The translations under genes were made by a program, and so were the position numbers. Of a stretch of 64,000 nt of DNA, positions 1-7,901 are shown piece after piece (the first letter of the stretch is position 1; each line of letters starts with the position of its first letter). The notes below the pieces were generated by a model. It was not told where the DNA came from, did no database searches, and worked only from the letters and a program-made list of their open reading frames with translations. The DNA is from RCIO01 sp965232405 (lineage in GTDB: Bacteria > Pseudomonadota > Alphaproteobacteria > Rhizobiales > Rhizobiaceae): contig OZ246966.1 in assembly GCA_965232405.1 (NCBI GenBank), positions 992,001-1,056,000 on the forward strand, given 5' to 3'.

Positions 1-705
1 ATCGTCGCCAAGGGCGCCATCGGCGACACTTCCCGCAACGCCTTCCGGCAGGTGGGCCGCCGACGACACTTCGGCGCTCGAGCCCAGACCGGCAGCCATG
101 ACGGTGGCGGCCTGTTCGTCCATCAGGCCACGGACCGCGACGGTGGTTTCGGTTTCGGCGCGCGGCAGTACCTTCAGTGTCATGTCGGTGACAACCGCCA
201 GCGTGCCCCATGAACCGGCCATCGCCTTGGACAGGTCATAGCCGGTGACGTTTTTCACCACGCGCCCGCCGGATTTGAACTGTTCGCCGCGACCCGAAAC
301 CGCGTCAATGCCGAGGATGTGGTCACGGGCGGAACCGGCCTTCAGACGCCTGGGACCTGCGAGGTTTGCCGCCAGCACGCCGCCGACGGTGCCCCTGCCC
401 GGTTCGCTTCCAAACAGCGGGCCGCAATCCATCGGCTCGAACGCAAGCTGCTGGCCGTTTTCTTCGAGCAGCGTCTCGATTTCGGCAAGCGGTGTGCCGG
501 CGCGGGCGGACAGGACAAGCTCTTCGGGTTCGTAAAGGGTGATCCCGGCGAGTTGCGAAAGGTCGATCGCGTGTTCGGTCTGCACCGGGCGACCGATGCC
601 GCGCTTGGAGCCGTGGCCGAGAACTTCCAGCGGCGTTTCCTCAGACACCGCCCATTTGACGGCGTCGAGAACTTCAGCGGCGGATGCTGGGTTGAATGTG
701 GTCAT
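1..705 (-). CDS. glcE: Glycolate oxidase FAD-binding subunit GlcE, 3' end missing (partial)
   Basis: Reading the minus strand from the ATG at 705 gives an uninterrupted 235-codon frame that runs off the left edge. It begins MTTFNPASAAEVLDAVKWA and contains the GlcE-type FAD-binding stretch (GTVGGVLAANLAGPRRLKAG, then DHILGIDAVSGRGE and VVKNVTGYDLSKAMAGSWGT). GlcE is the second flavin subunit of the glycolate dehydrogenase GlcDEF, which oxidises glycolate to glyoxylate at the membrane. The start lies 7 bases after the glcD stop, so the two are co-transcribed; glcF (Fe-S subunit) would be expected beyond the window edge. About half of the usual ~400 residues are present. Confidence 0.9.
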   Translation of the reverse strand, partial: MTTFNPASAAEVLDAVKWAVSEETPLEVLGHGSKRGIGRPVQTEHAIDLSQLAGITLYEPEELVLSARAGTPLAEIETLLEENGQQLAFEPMDCGPLFGSEPGRGTVGGVLAANLAGPRRLKAGSARDHILGIDAVSGRGEQFKSGGRVVKNVTGYDLSKAMAGSWGTLAVVTDMTLKVLPRAETETTVAVRGLMDEQAATVMAAGLGSSAEVSSAAHLPEGVAGSVADGALGDD

Positions 706-712
706 GCAAGTC

Positions 713-2209
713 TCAAAACCGCGGAATGTCGGGGAACGGAACCTGTCCGCGGTGAATGTGCATGCGGCCAAGTTCCACGCAGCGCCGCAATTGCGGAAAC
801 ACCTTGCCGGGATTCAAGAGATGGTTCGGGTCAAACGCACATTTCACCCGCATCTGCTGGTCGAGATCGGCTTCGGTGAACATTGAGGGCATCAGGTCGC
901 GCTTTTCCACGCCCACGCCGTGCTCGCCGGTCAGCACGCCGCCAACCTCGACGCACAGCCGCAAAATGTCGGCGCCGAACTCTTCGGCCGCTTCCAGTTC
1001 GCCGGGCTGATTGGCGTCATAAAGAATGAGGGGATGCAAATTGCCGTCGCCGGCATGAAACACGTTGGCGACGCGAAGCCCATATTGATCAGAGAGCTTC
1101 CGCATACCGGCGAGCACACGCGGCAGTTCCTTGCGCGGGATCGTGCCATCCATGCAGTAATAGTCGGGCGAGATGCGGCCGACAGCCGGAAATGCGGCCT
1201 TTCGCCCGGCCCAGAAAGAGGCTCGTTCCTCTTCCGAATTCGAAATGCGGCTGGTCGTGCAGCCATTCTTGTCGGCAATTTCGGACACACGCTCGATCAG
1301 CCAGTCGACTTCGGCCTGCGGACCGTCGAGTTCGACGACCAGCAGCGCCTCCACGTCCAGCGGATAGCCGGCGTGGACGAAATCCTCCGCCGCGTGGATC
1401 GCGGGCCGGTCCATCATCTCCATGCCGCCCGGAATGATGCCGGCGCCGATGATGTCGGCGACGCACTGGCCTGCCGCCTCGCTGGACGGAAACCCGACCA
1501 GCATTGCGCGCGCCGTCTCCGGTTTTTGCAGGATGCGCACCGTCACCTCGGTCACCACGCCGAGCAGCCCTTCGGAGCCGGTCATGATGCCGAGCAGGTC
1601 ATAGCCTTCAGCATCGAGATGCTTGCCGCCAAGGCGGATGATCTCGCCGTCCATCAGCACCATCTCGATGCCCAGCACATTGTTGGCCGTCAGCCCGTAT
1701 TTCAGGCAGTGAACGCCGCCGGAGTTTTCGGCAACATTGCCGCCGATCGAGCAGGCGATCTGCGAGGACGGATCCGGCGCATAATAATACCCCTCCGTCT
1801 CGACCGCGTGGGTTATTCCGAGATTGGTGACGCCCGGCTGCGCGACAACGGCACGGTTCGGATAATCAATTTCGAGAATGCGGTTGAAGCGGCTCATCAC
1901 CAGCAACACCGCATCCTCCAGCGGTAGCGCACCGCCCGACAGCGAGGTTCCCGAGCCACGCGGCACGACGCGTATGTCGCGCTCATTGCAATATTTCAGT
2001 ATGCGCGCCACCTGCGCGGTGGTTTCCGGCAACACCACCACCATCGGCAATTGACGGTAAGCGGTAAGTCCGTCGCTCTCGAAGGCGCGCATCTCATGCT
2101 CGGCGTCCACCACGCCCTCACCCGGCACGATTGTGCGCATGTCGGCGACGATCTCGTCGCGGCGTGCAAGCGTCTCGGCGCTGGCTTTCGGCATCGTTAG
2201 GCCGGACAT
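713..2209 (-). CDS. glcD: Glycolate oxidase subunit GlcD (FAD-linked oxidase)
   Basis: The 498-residue product has the FAD_binding_4 fold in its first half (VPRGSGTSLSGGALP is the PP-loop region, then IGGNVAENSGGVHCLKYGLT) and the FAD-oxidase C-terminal domain ending with GEHGVGVEKRDLMP and DPNHLLNPGKVFP. This is the catalytic flavoprotein of glycolate dehydrogenase and feeds glyoxylate to central metabolism. I chose the ATG at 2209 because GGAAGGAACC lies just upstream; an in-frame TTG at 2224 sits inside that Shine-Dalgarno region. The gene is divergent from lutABC across about 135 bp. A D-lactate dehydrogenase of the same family is the alternative, but the adjacent GlcE favours GlcD. Confidence 0.92.
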   Translation of the reverse strand: MSGLTMPKASAETLARRDEIVADMRTIVPGEGVVDAEHEMRAFESDGLTAYRQLPMVVVLPETTAQVARILKYCNERDIRVVPRGSGTSLSGGALPLEDAVLLVMSRFNRILEIDYPNRAVVAQPGVTNLGITHAVETEGYYYAPDPSSQIACSIGGNVAENSGGVHCLKYGLTANNVLGIEMVLMDGEIIRLGGKHLDAEGYDLLGIMTGSEGLLGVVTEVTVRILQKPETARAMLVGFPSSEAAGQCVADIIGAGIIPGGMEMMDRPAIHAAEDFVHAGYPLDVEALLVVELDGPQAEVDWLIERVSEIADKNGCTTSRISNSEEERASFWAGRKAAFPAVGRISPDYYCMDGTIPRKELPRVLAGMRKLSDQYGLRVANVFHAGDGNLHPLILYDANQPGELEAAEEFGADILRLCVEVGGVLTGEHGVGVEKRDLMPSMFTEADLDQQMRVKCAFDPNHLLNPGKVFPQLRRCVELGRMHIHRGQVPFPDIPRF

Positions 2210-2344
2210 TAAGGTTCCTTCCAACTTCGCGGCGAAGGTTCTTTCGCGCTAGGGGCCTGCTCGTTATAACGGCGCACGGGCGGTGCGGTTAAGAGAAAAT
2301 CTCGACCTGGGGTGAACCGCCAAGGGGAACGGACGGGAGCCACC

Positions 2345-3115
2345 TTGAGCAAAACCGAAACGGCAACGCCCCATGTCGGGCTCTTCGTAACCTGCCTCGT
2401 CGATCTCTTCCGTCCATCCGTGGGATTTGCCGCTGTCAAGCTGATGGAGGACGCCGGCTGCGTGGTCGATGCGCCCACGGCCCAAACCTGCTGCGGCCAG
2501 CCGGCCTACAATTCCGGCGACCGGGACGACACTCGCGCCATCGCCAAGGCAACGATCGAGGCGTTCGAGGATTTCGACTATGTCGTGGCGCCCTCGGGCT
2601 CCTGCGCCGGCATGCTGAAGAAACACTATCCCGGCCTGTTTGCGGGCGACGAGAAGTGGGAACCCCGCGCCGCGGCCTTCGCAGAAAAGGTGCATGAACT
2701 GGTCAGCTTCCTGACTGATGTGCTGGAGATCGAGAAGGTCACCGCCCAGCTGGATGGTAAGGCGACCTATCACGATTCCTGCTCGGGCCTGCGCGAACTC
2801 AACATTCACGATCAGCCCCGCAAGCTGCTCAAAAGCGTGAAGGGTCTCAAGGTCCAGGAGATGGAAGAAGCCGATGTGTGCTGCGGGTTCGGCGGCATCT
2901 TCTGCGTCAAATATGGCGAGATCTCCAACTCCATCGTGGAACAGAAAACCGCCAACATCGCAGCGTCGGGGGCCGACATGCTGCTGGCCGGCGATCTCGG
3001 CTGCCTGATGAACATGGCCGGCAAGCTGAAGCGCCAGCACTCGAGCGTGGAGGTGCGCCATGTCGCCGAGGTGCTGGCGGGCATGACCGACAATGCGCCG
3101 ATCGGAGGGAAGTGA
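2345..3115 (+). CDS. lutA: Lactate utilisation protein LutA/LldE (cysteine-rich CCG domains)
   Basis: The 256-residue protein has two cysteine-rich CCG domains: TCCGQPAYNSG near residue 50 and VCCGFGGIFCVKYGEIS near residue 178. It is the YkgE/LutA/LldE subunit of the iron-sulfur L-lactate dehydrogenase complex that oxidises lactate to pyruvate. It is followed by lutB after 3 bases and then by lutC, the canonical order. I placed the start at the TTG at 2345 because GGGAG lies 5 bases upstream; a GTG at 2312 would add 11 residues and cannot be excluded. There is no lactate permease or GntR regulator next to it. Confidence 0.88.
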   Translation: MSKTETATPHVGLFVTCLVDLFRPSVGFAAVKLMEDAGCVVDAPTAQTCCGQPAYNSGDRDDTRAIAKATIEAFEDFDYVVAPSGSCAGMLKKHYPGLFAGDEKWEPRAAAFAEKVHELVSFLTDVLEIEKVTAQLDGKATYHDSCSGLRELNIHDQPRKLLKSVKGLKVQEMEEADVCCGFGGIFCVKYGEISNSIVEQKTANIAASGADMLLAGDLGCLMNMAGKLKRQHSSVEVRHVAEVLAGMTDNAPIGGK

Positions 3116-3118
3116 CCC

Positions 3119-4555
3119 ATGCAGATCACTTCGCCCCGCTTCAAGGACAATGCGCACGAGGCGCTGAACGACCCGCAATTGCAGCGCGCGATGGGCAATG
3201 TGCGGTCCGGCTTCATTGGCCGGCGTGCCGCCGCCGTGGCGGCGCTGCCCGAGTTTGACGATCTGCGCGACAACGCCAAGGCGATCAAGGACCACGTCCT
3301 CGACAATCTCGATCTCTATCTCGAAGCCTATGAGAAAAAGGTCGAGGACGCCGGCGGAAAGGTTCATTGGGCGGAGACAGCCGCAGAAGCGCGCGGCATC
3401 ATTCTCGACATATGCCGCATGAACAACGCCCGCACGGTGACCAAAGGCAAGTCGATGCTGACGGAGGAGATCGAGCTCAACGATTTCCTCGAAGCATCGG
3501 GCATCCAGCCGGTGGAAACCGATCTCGGCGAATACATCATCCAGCTCAGGGGCGAGCATCCGAGCCACATCATCGCTCCCGCCGTGCATCTCAACAAGGA
3601 TCAGGTGGAGGACGATTTCCGCCGCGTCCACACCGACTATCCGGCCGAGCGCGACCTTTCGGAACCGGTGCAACTTCTGTCGGAGGCGCGCGCGGTTTTG
3701 CGCCAGAAATATTTCGACGCCGATGTCGGCATTACCGGTGCAAACTTCATTGTCGCCGAAACCGGCTCGTCGATCATCGTCACCAATGAGGGCAATGGCG
3801 ACCTGACCCAGACACTGCCGCGCGTCCACATCGTCATCGCTTCTATCGAGAAGATCGTGCCGACGCTCGACGATGCCGCGCAGATCATGCGCGTGCTGGC
3901 GCGTTCCGCGACCGGGCAGGACATGAGCGTCTACACGACGGTCTCGACCGGCCCGCGGCGCCCGAACGACCCCGACGGGCCGGAAGAGTATCACGTCGTG
4001 CTGCTCGACAATGGCCGCTCGTCGATGCTCGGCACCGAGTTTCAGGACGCGCTGCGCTGCATCCGCTGCGGCGCGTGCATGAACCATTGTCCGGTCTATC
4101 ATTCGATCGGCGGGCACGCCTATGGGTGGGTCTATCCGGGGCCTATCGGCGCGGTGCTGACACCGTCGCTGATCGGCGTCGACAAGGCCGGCCATCTGCC
4201 CAATGCCTCGACATTCTGCGGCCGCTGCGAGGCGGTTTGCCCGATGCGCATTCCGCTGCCGAAGATGATGCGGCACTGGCGCGAGCGCGAATGGCAGCGC
4301 GGACTGAACCCGACGGTGCAGCGCAGCGGGCTGAAATTGTGGGCATGGTTTGCCAAGCGGCCACGCATCTACCGGCTGGCGACCTATCTCGGCATGCCGC
4401 TGATGGGTGTTCTGGGAGGGCGCAAACGCCGGTTCCGCTTCCTGCCTTTTGCGCGCGGATGGGCGAAATATCGCGACCTGCCGGCGCCAGAAGGCCGGAC
4501 CTTCCTGCAGCAATGGCGCGACCGTGAAACGCTGAATCAGGACGCACCGGCATGA
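3119..4555 (+). CDS. lutB: Lactate utilisation iron-sulfur protein LutB
   Basis: The 478-residue protein has an N-terminal LUD domain (residues ~70-290) followed by two [4Fe-4S] ligand clusters, CIRCGACMNHCPVY near residue 314 and CGRCEAVCPMRIP near residue 367, and the LutB C-terminal tail. It transfers electrons within the LutABC lactate dehydrogenase. The ATG at 3119 follows the lutA stop by 3 bases. The 3' end overlaps the lutC start by four bases (ATGA), indicating translational coupling. Length and domain order are normal for the YkgF family. Confidence 0.93.
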   Translation: MQITSPRFKDNAHEALNDPQLQRAMGNVRSGFIGRRAAAVAALPEFDDLRDNAKAIKDHVLDNLDLYLEAYEKKVEDAGGKVHWAETAAEARGIILDICRMNNARTVTKGKSMLTEEIELNDFLEASGIQPVETDLGEYIIQLRGEHPSHIIAPAVHLNKDQVEDDFRRVHTDYPAERDLSEPVQLLSEARAVLRQKYFDADVGITGANFIVAETGSSIIVTNEGNGDLTQTLPRVHIVIASIEKIVPTLDDAAQIMRVLARSATGQDMSVYTTVSTGPRRPNDPDGPEEYHVVLLDNGRSSMLGTEFQDALRCIRCGACMNHCPVYHSIGGHAYGWVYPGPIGAVLTPSLIGVDKAGHLPNASTFCGRCEAVCPMRIPLPKMMRHWREREWQRGLNPTVQRSGLKLWAWFAKRPRIYRLATYLGMPLMGVLGGRKRRFRFLPFARGWAKYRDLPAPEGRTFLQQWRDRETLNQDAPA

Positions 4556-5247
4556 GCAGCCGCGACGCGATCCTGACGCGTATCCGCAACACGCTTCACG
4601 CATCCGACGCCGAGGACGATCCGCGCAAGGTTGCGGTGTCGGCCAGGATCAACTTTCCGCCGCGTGGCGTCATTCCCGCGCGCGGGCAGTTGGGTCACGA
4701 CGCGCAGATCAAGCTGTTCAGGAAAATGGCGGTGGCGGCGGCAGCAAGCGTCGATCGCGCAAAGTCGCCCAAAGACGTCCCGAAACTGGTGTCCGCCTAT
4801 CTGCGCAAGGCTAATCTCGCCGCGCGCGTGAAAATGGGTGGCGACAAGCGCCTCAGGGCCATTCCGTGGTTCGATGAGCGGGCTCTGCATGTCACCATCG
4901 GCCCATCCGACGGTTCCGACGAAGTGACAGTCAGCCACGCGATGGCGGGAATTGCGGAATCGGGCACGCTGGCGCTGACATCCGGGCGCGACAATCCAAC
5001 GACGCTCAACCTGCTGCCGGAACATCACATTGTCATTGTCGATGCCGACGACATTACCGGCGACATGGAGACGATGCTCGACCGGCTGCGCGACCGCTAC
5101 GGCAAGGGCGAGATGCCGCGCACGCTGAACTTCGTCACCGGTCCGTCGCGCTCCGCCGACATCGAGCAGACGCTGCTCCTGGGCGCACACGGTCCGCGCG
5201 CGCTTCACATCATCATCGTCGGCGGGAAGGCGTCATCGGGACAATAG
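4552..5247 (+). CDS. lutC: Lactate utilisation protein LutC (LUD domain)
   Basis: The 231-residue product is a single LUD (DUF162) domain protein of the YkgG/LutC family. The conserved C-terminal part is visible as GIAESGTLALTSG, LLPEHHIVIVDADDI and FVTGPSRSADIEQTLLLGAHGPR. It completes the lutABC operon, overlapping lutB by four bases. The N-terminal ~100 residues are less conserved, as usual for this family. The protein is cytoplasmic with no membrane segment. Confidence 0.92.
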   Translation: MSSRDAILTRIRNTLHASDAEDDPRKVAVSARINFPPRGVIPARGQLGHDAQIKLFRKMAVAAAASVDRAKSPKDVPKLVSAYLRKANLAARVKMGGDKRLRAIPWFDERALHVTIGPSDGSDEVTVSHAMAGIAESGTLALTSGRDNPTTLNLLPEHHIVIVDADDITGDMETMLDRLRDRYGKGEMPRTLNFVTGPSRSADIEQTLLLGAHGPRALHIIIVGGKASSGQ

Positions 5248-5250
5248 CCG

Positions 5251-6000
5251 ATGGCGGACGGCGTTCACTTCCTCGACGCCGAAGGCCCGGCCGGCATGCG
5301 CATCTTTGCCGTTGGCGATATTCACGGCCGGCTCGACCTGCTTGAGGCTATGCATGCCCGTATCCACGAGGATCTGGCATCCAATCCGCCGGGCGACTGG
5401 CGCATCATTTATCTCGGTGATTATTGCGACCGCGGGCCTGACACGCGCGGCGTCATCGCGCATCTGATCGCCCAGAGGGAAGCGGACCAGCGCGTGATTG
5501 CCCTGCGCGGCAATCATGACCAGAGCTTTCTCGATTTTGTCGGTGTCGGCGACAGCATCCGGCTTTTCGAGCGGTTCGGCGGTTTCGAGACCGCCGGTTC
5601 CTATGGCGTCAACGCCGATTTCTCATCGCTGCAGGCGGCTACCGCGACAAAAGAAAAGCTGGTTGCAAACATGCCAGCCGAACATCTGCGTTTCCTGACC
5701 CAACTGCCGCTGACCGCCGAATACGGGGATTTCTTCTTCTGCCATGCCGGCATCAGGCCCGGTGTGCCGCTATCGGAACAGGACCCGCATGATCTGATAT
5801 GGATACGCGATGAGTTTCTCGGCGATCCCAGGCTGCACCCGAAGATCATCGTGCATGGTCATACACCGGTGACGGAGCCGGAAATCATGCCCAATCGCGT
5901 CGGTGTCGACACAGGCGCGTACCAGAGCGGGGAGTTGTCCGCGCTGGTGATCGAAGATCAGGAGAAGAAGATATTGAGCGTCAGCGGCCCACAAGGGTGA
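5251..6000 (+). CDS. PPP-family metallophosphoesterase (serine/threonine phosphatase-like)
   Basis: This 249-residue protein has the phosphoesterase metal-binding signatures in order: GDIHGR (residues 22-27), GDYCDRGPDT (~58-67), LRGNHD (~84-89), a CHAG motif (~167) and VHGHTP (~204). These are the PP1/PP2A-like and PrpA/PrpE bacterial phosphatase motifs, so it should be a Mn-dependent protein or nucleotide phosphatase; the natural substrate cannot be read from sequence. It starts 3 bases after lutC and may be read through from the lut operon, although the functional link is unclear. MRIFAVGDIHGR (ATG at 5296) is an alternative start. Confidence 0.85.
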   Translation: MADGVHFLDAEGPAGMRIFAVGDIHGRLDLLEAMHARIHEDLASNPPGDWRIIYLGDYCDRGPDTRGVIAHLIAQREADQRVIALRGNHDQSFLDFVGVGDSIRLFERFGGFETAGSYGVNADFSSLQAATATKEKLVANMPAEHLRFLTQLPLTAEYGDFFFCHAGIRPGVPLSEQDPHDLIWIRDEFLGDPRLHPKIIVHGHTPVTEPEIMPNRVGVDTGAYQSGELSALVIEDQEKKILSVSGPQG

Positions 6001-6121
6001 CGCCGTAGCCGTCCGTTGCCGGACGATCGGCGGCTGCCTTTGTCGAATACAGACCGATCGCGCCCATCGACACGGCGGCGAGCAGCAACAGCGACATAAC
6101 GGCAGTTCTCATACTGACCAT
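5981..6121 (-). CDS. Small hypothetical secreted or membrane protein, 46 aa
   Basis: A 46-codon frame on the minus strand encodes a basic start, a hydrophobic run (AVMSLLLLAAVSMGAIGLY) and a short polar tail ending YGVTLVGR. That looks like a signal peptide or single membrane helix. It fills the otherwise empty space after the phosphatase gene, and its last 20 bases overlap that gene's 3' end antiparallel. The start could be 6121 or the second ATG at 6112, which has GGGG about 9 bases upstream. No function can be assigned; the call rests on the membrane-like composition and clean frame. Confidence 0.45.
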   Translation of the reverse strand: MVSMRTAVMSLLLLAAVSMGAIGLYSTKAAADRPATDGYGVTLVGR

Positions 6122-6357
6122 CCCCAACTTACACCCTCAACATCATTGTGGACCGGTCATGGTTACCAATCCGTTCTCGCACAGCCGCAAAAGCGCGGCA
6201 ATCGACTAGGCGGAACGGCTACCCGATTCCAGCGACAAACATATGTCGTGGTTAATCTGATCGGCCGGCGTGCCAAAAATGCAACGAACTCGATATCGGG
6301 TGGCCAACTTCGCGGCATTCGGGAATAGTGCCACCAATTCAGGCAGGACGTGTCGCA

Positions 6358-7005
6358 ATGCCCCTGCAGAACAGGATCGACCCCTTCGGCGCCATTCATG
6401 CGGTGAATGCGCGTGGCCTGATGACCGGCAATCGCGGCGTCATCCACGACCCGTCGACCAAATCGCTGCTCAAGCGACGCTGGACGACAAAGGCGTGGAT
6501 TGTCTGCGATCTGGTTCATCCGCGCGGCGTAAAACGCGAGCCGATGGGCCGCAACGCGCCGTCCGGCGGCGCAGGCTGGACGGAGCTCTTCTTTCTCGAC
6601 GAAGTGACCGCACTGGCCGCCGGCCACCGGCCCTGCTTCTATTGCCGCCGTGAGGCTGCGAAGCGTTATGCCACAGCGTTTGCAGATGCGTTCGGCATGG
6701 CAGCGCCGAAAGTTACCGCGATCGATGCGAGGCTTCATGCCGAGCGGATCGCCGCCGGCGCGCCGCCGCGCGAACTCAGCGAAGGGGAGGTTCGTGCCCT
6801 GCCCGACGGCGCGATGGTCTCAATGGGTTCCAGAGCCTTCGCAATAAGGGACGGCAAGCTGCTCCCGTGGAGCTTCGGCGGCTATAGCGACGTGCCATCG
6901 GTCTGCCGCAGCCTGCCGGCGCCCGCATTTCTCGTCACTCCGCCGACCACAGTCGCGGCTCTTGAAGCAGGATACAGGCCGGTCTGGCACAACAGCGCCA
7001 CTTGA
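6358..7005 (+). CDS. Conserved hypothetical protein with HRPCFYCRR motif
   Basis: The 215-residue product is not recognised as an enzyme family. It has a well-formed soluble composition, a lone HRPCFYCRREAAKRY motif near residue 97 that resembles half of a metal site, and a C-terminal FLVTPPTTVAALEAGYRP segment. The ATG at 6358 is preceded by AGGACG; an in-frame ATG 30 bases earlier lacks a site. It precedes rsmE on the same strand with a short gap, so the two may be co-expressed. Codon use and GC match the neighbours, so I take it as a genuine vertically inherited gene of unknown function. Confidence 0.75.
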   Translation: MPLQNRIDPFGAIHAVNARGLMTGNRGVIHDPSTKSLLKRRWTTKAWIVCDLVHPRGVKREPMGRNAPSGGAGWTELFFLDEVTALAAGHRPCFYCRREAAKRYATAFADAFGMAAPKVTAIDARLHAERIAAGAPPRELSEGEVRALPDGAMVSMGSRAFAIRDGKLLPWSFGGYSDVPSVCRSLPAPAFLVTPPTTVAALEAGYRPVWHNSAT

Positions 7006-7036
7006 CCGTTCGCCGCCCGAACCGCATCACTCGACC

Positions 7037-7777
7037 ATGCGGGCAAACTACAAGCTTCAGCGGCTATTCGTGACATCGGACCTTGCGGCGGGCGCAACAG
7101 TCGAACTCGGTCGCGAGCAGAGCCACTATCTCGCCAACGTGCTGAGAATGCGGGAAGGCGGTGAGCTATTGGTCTTCAACGGACGTGACGGCGAATGGCT
7201 GGCGCGGATTGACGGGACGCCGTCGAAGAAGTCGGTCCGGCTGACGCTTGTCCGGCAGGAGCGGCCGCAGCCCGCGCCATCCGACCTCGTCTTCGCCTTC
7301 GCACCGATTAAGGCGGGGCGGCTGGATTATCTGGTGCAAAAGGCGGTTGAGATGGGCGCAGGAGTACTGCAACCCGTTATCACCCAGCATACGCAGCTTT
7401 CAAAGGTCGGCACGGCACGCCTGCAGGCCAACGCCATGGCAGCGGCCGAACAATGCGGAATCCTCGCTATTCCGCCAGTGCAGGAGGCGGTGAAATTCGA
7501 TGCATTGCTGGCCGAATGGCAGCCGGACCGCCGGCTGATTTTCTGCGACGAGAGCGCAGAGACGGACAATCCCGTCCCGTCTCTGGAGGCGATATCGGAA
7601 ACCAAACTCGGCCTGCTGGTCGGGCCGGAGGGCGGCTTCTCCGATGAGGAACGCAGCCAGCTTCGCGCGCTGCACTTCCTCACGCCGATACCACTCGGGC
7701 CGCGCATCCTGCGCGCCGACACGGCAGCCGTTGCAGCATTGGCGGTCATACAGGCCACAATCGGCGACTGGCGTTGA
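7037..7777 (+). CDS. rsmE: 16S rRNA (uracil(1498)-N3)-methyltransferase RsmE
   Basis: The 246-residue protein shows the RsmE (DUF558) layout: an N-terminal PUA-like part (RLFV near residue 9, HYLANVLRMREGGELLVFNG) and a SPOUT methyltransferase domain with the knot motifs GLLVGPEGGFSDEE and LGPRILRADTAAVAAL. It methylates U1498 of 16S rRNA using S-adenosylmethionine. The start at 7037 (MRANYKLQRLFV) is chosen by homologous length; no strong ribosome binding site is visible. The gene lies upstream of gshA on the same strand. Confidence 0.95.
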   Translation: MRANYKLQRLFVTSDLAAGATVELGREQSHYLANVLRMREGGELLVFNGRDGEWLARIDGTPSKKSVRLTLVRQERPQPAPSDLVFAFAPIKAGRLDYLVQKAVEMGAGVLQPVITQHTQLSKVGTARLQANAMAAAEQCGILAIPPVQEAVKFDALLAEWQPDRRLIFCDESAETDNPVPSLEAISETKLGLLVGPEGGFSDEERSQLRALHFLTPIPLGPRILRADTAAVAALAVIQATIGDWR

Positions 7778-7901
7778 GACCCCCGGCCAATCAGCAAAGC
7801 GTGACGAAAGGTCAGGATTTTTCACTTGATAGGCAGCGGCGATTGCCGCAAGCAGGCGCTCGCTTTGTTCGGACGTCCTGGTCCGGGAGGAAGATTGCCT
7901 G

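Noticed and set aside
2264..4603. A 779-codon open frame on the minus strand
   Set aside because: It lies antisense over lutA-lutB, is His/Arg/Ala-rich without domain features and is the usual shadow of GC-rich codon bias.
6239..6254. Small dyad CGACA-N6-TGTCG with an ACATATGT core
   Set aside because: Only 5-bp arms and no matching regulator nearby; probably chance.
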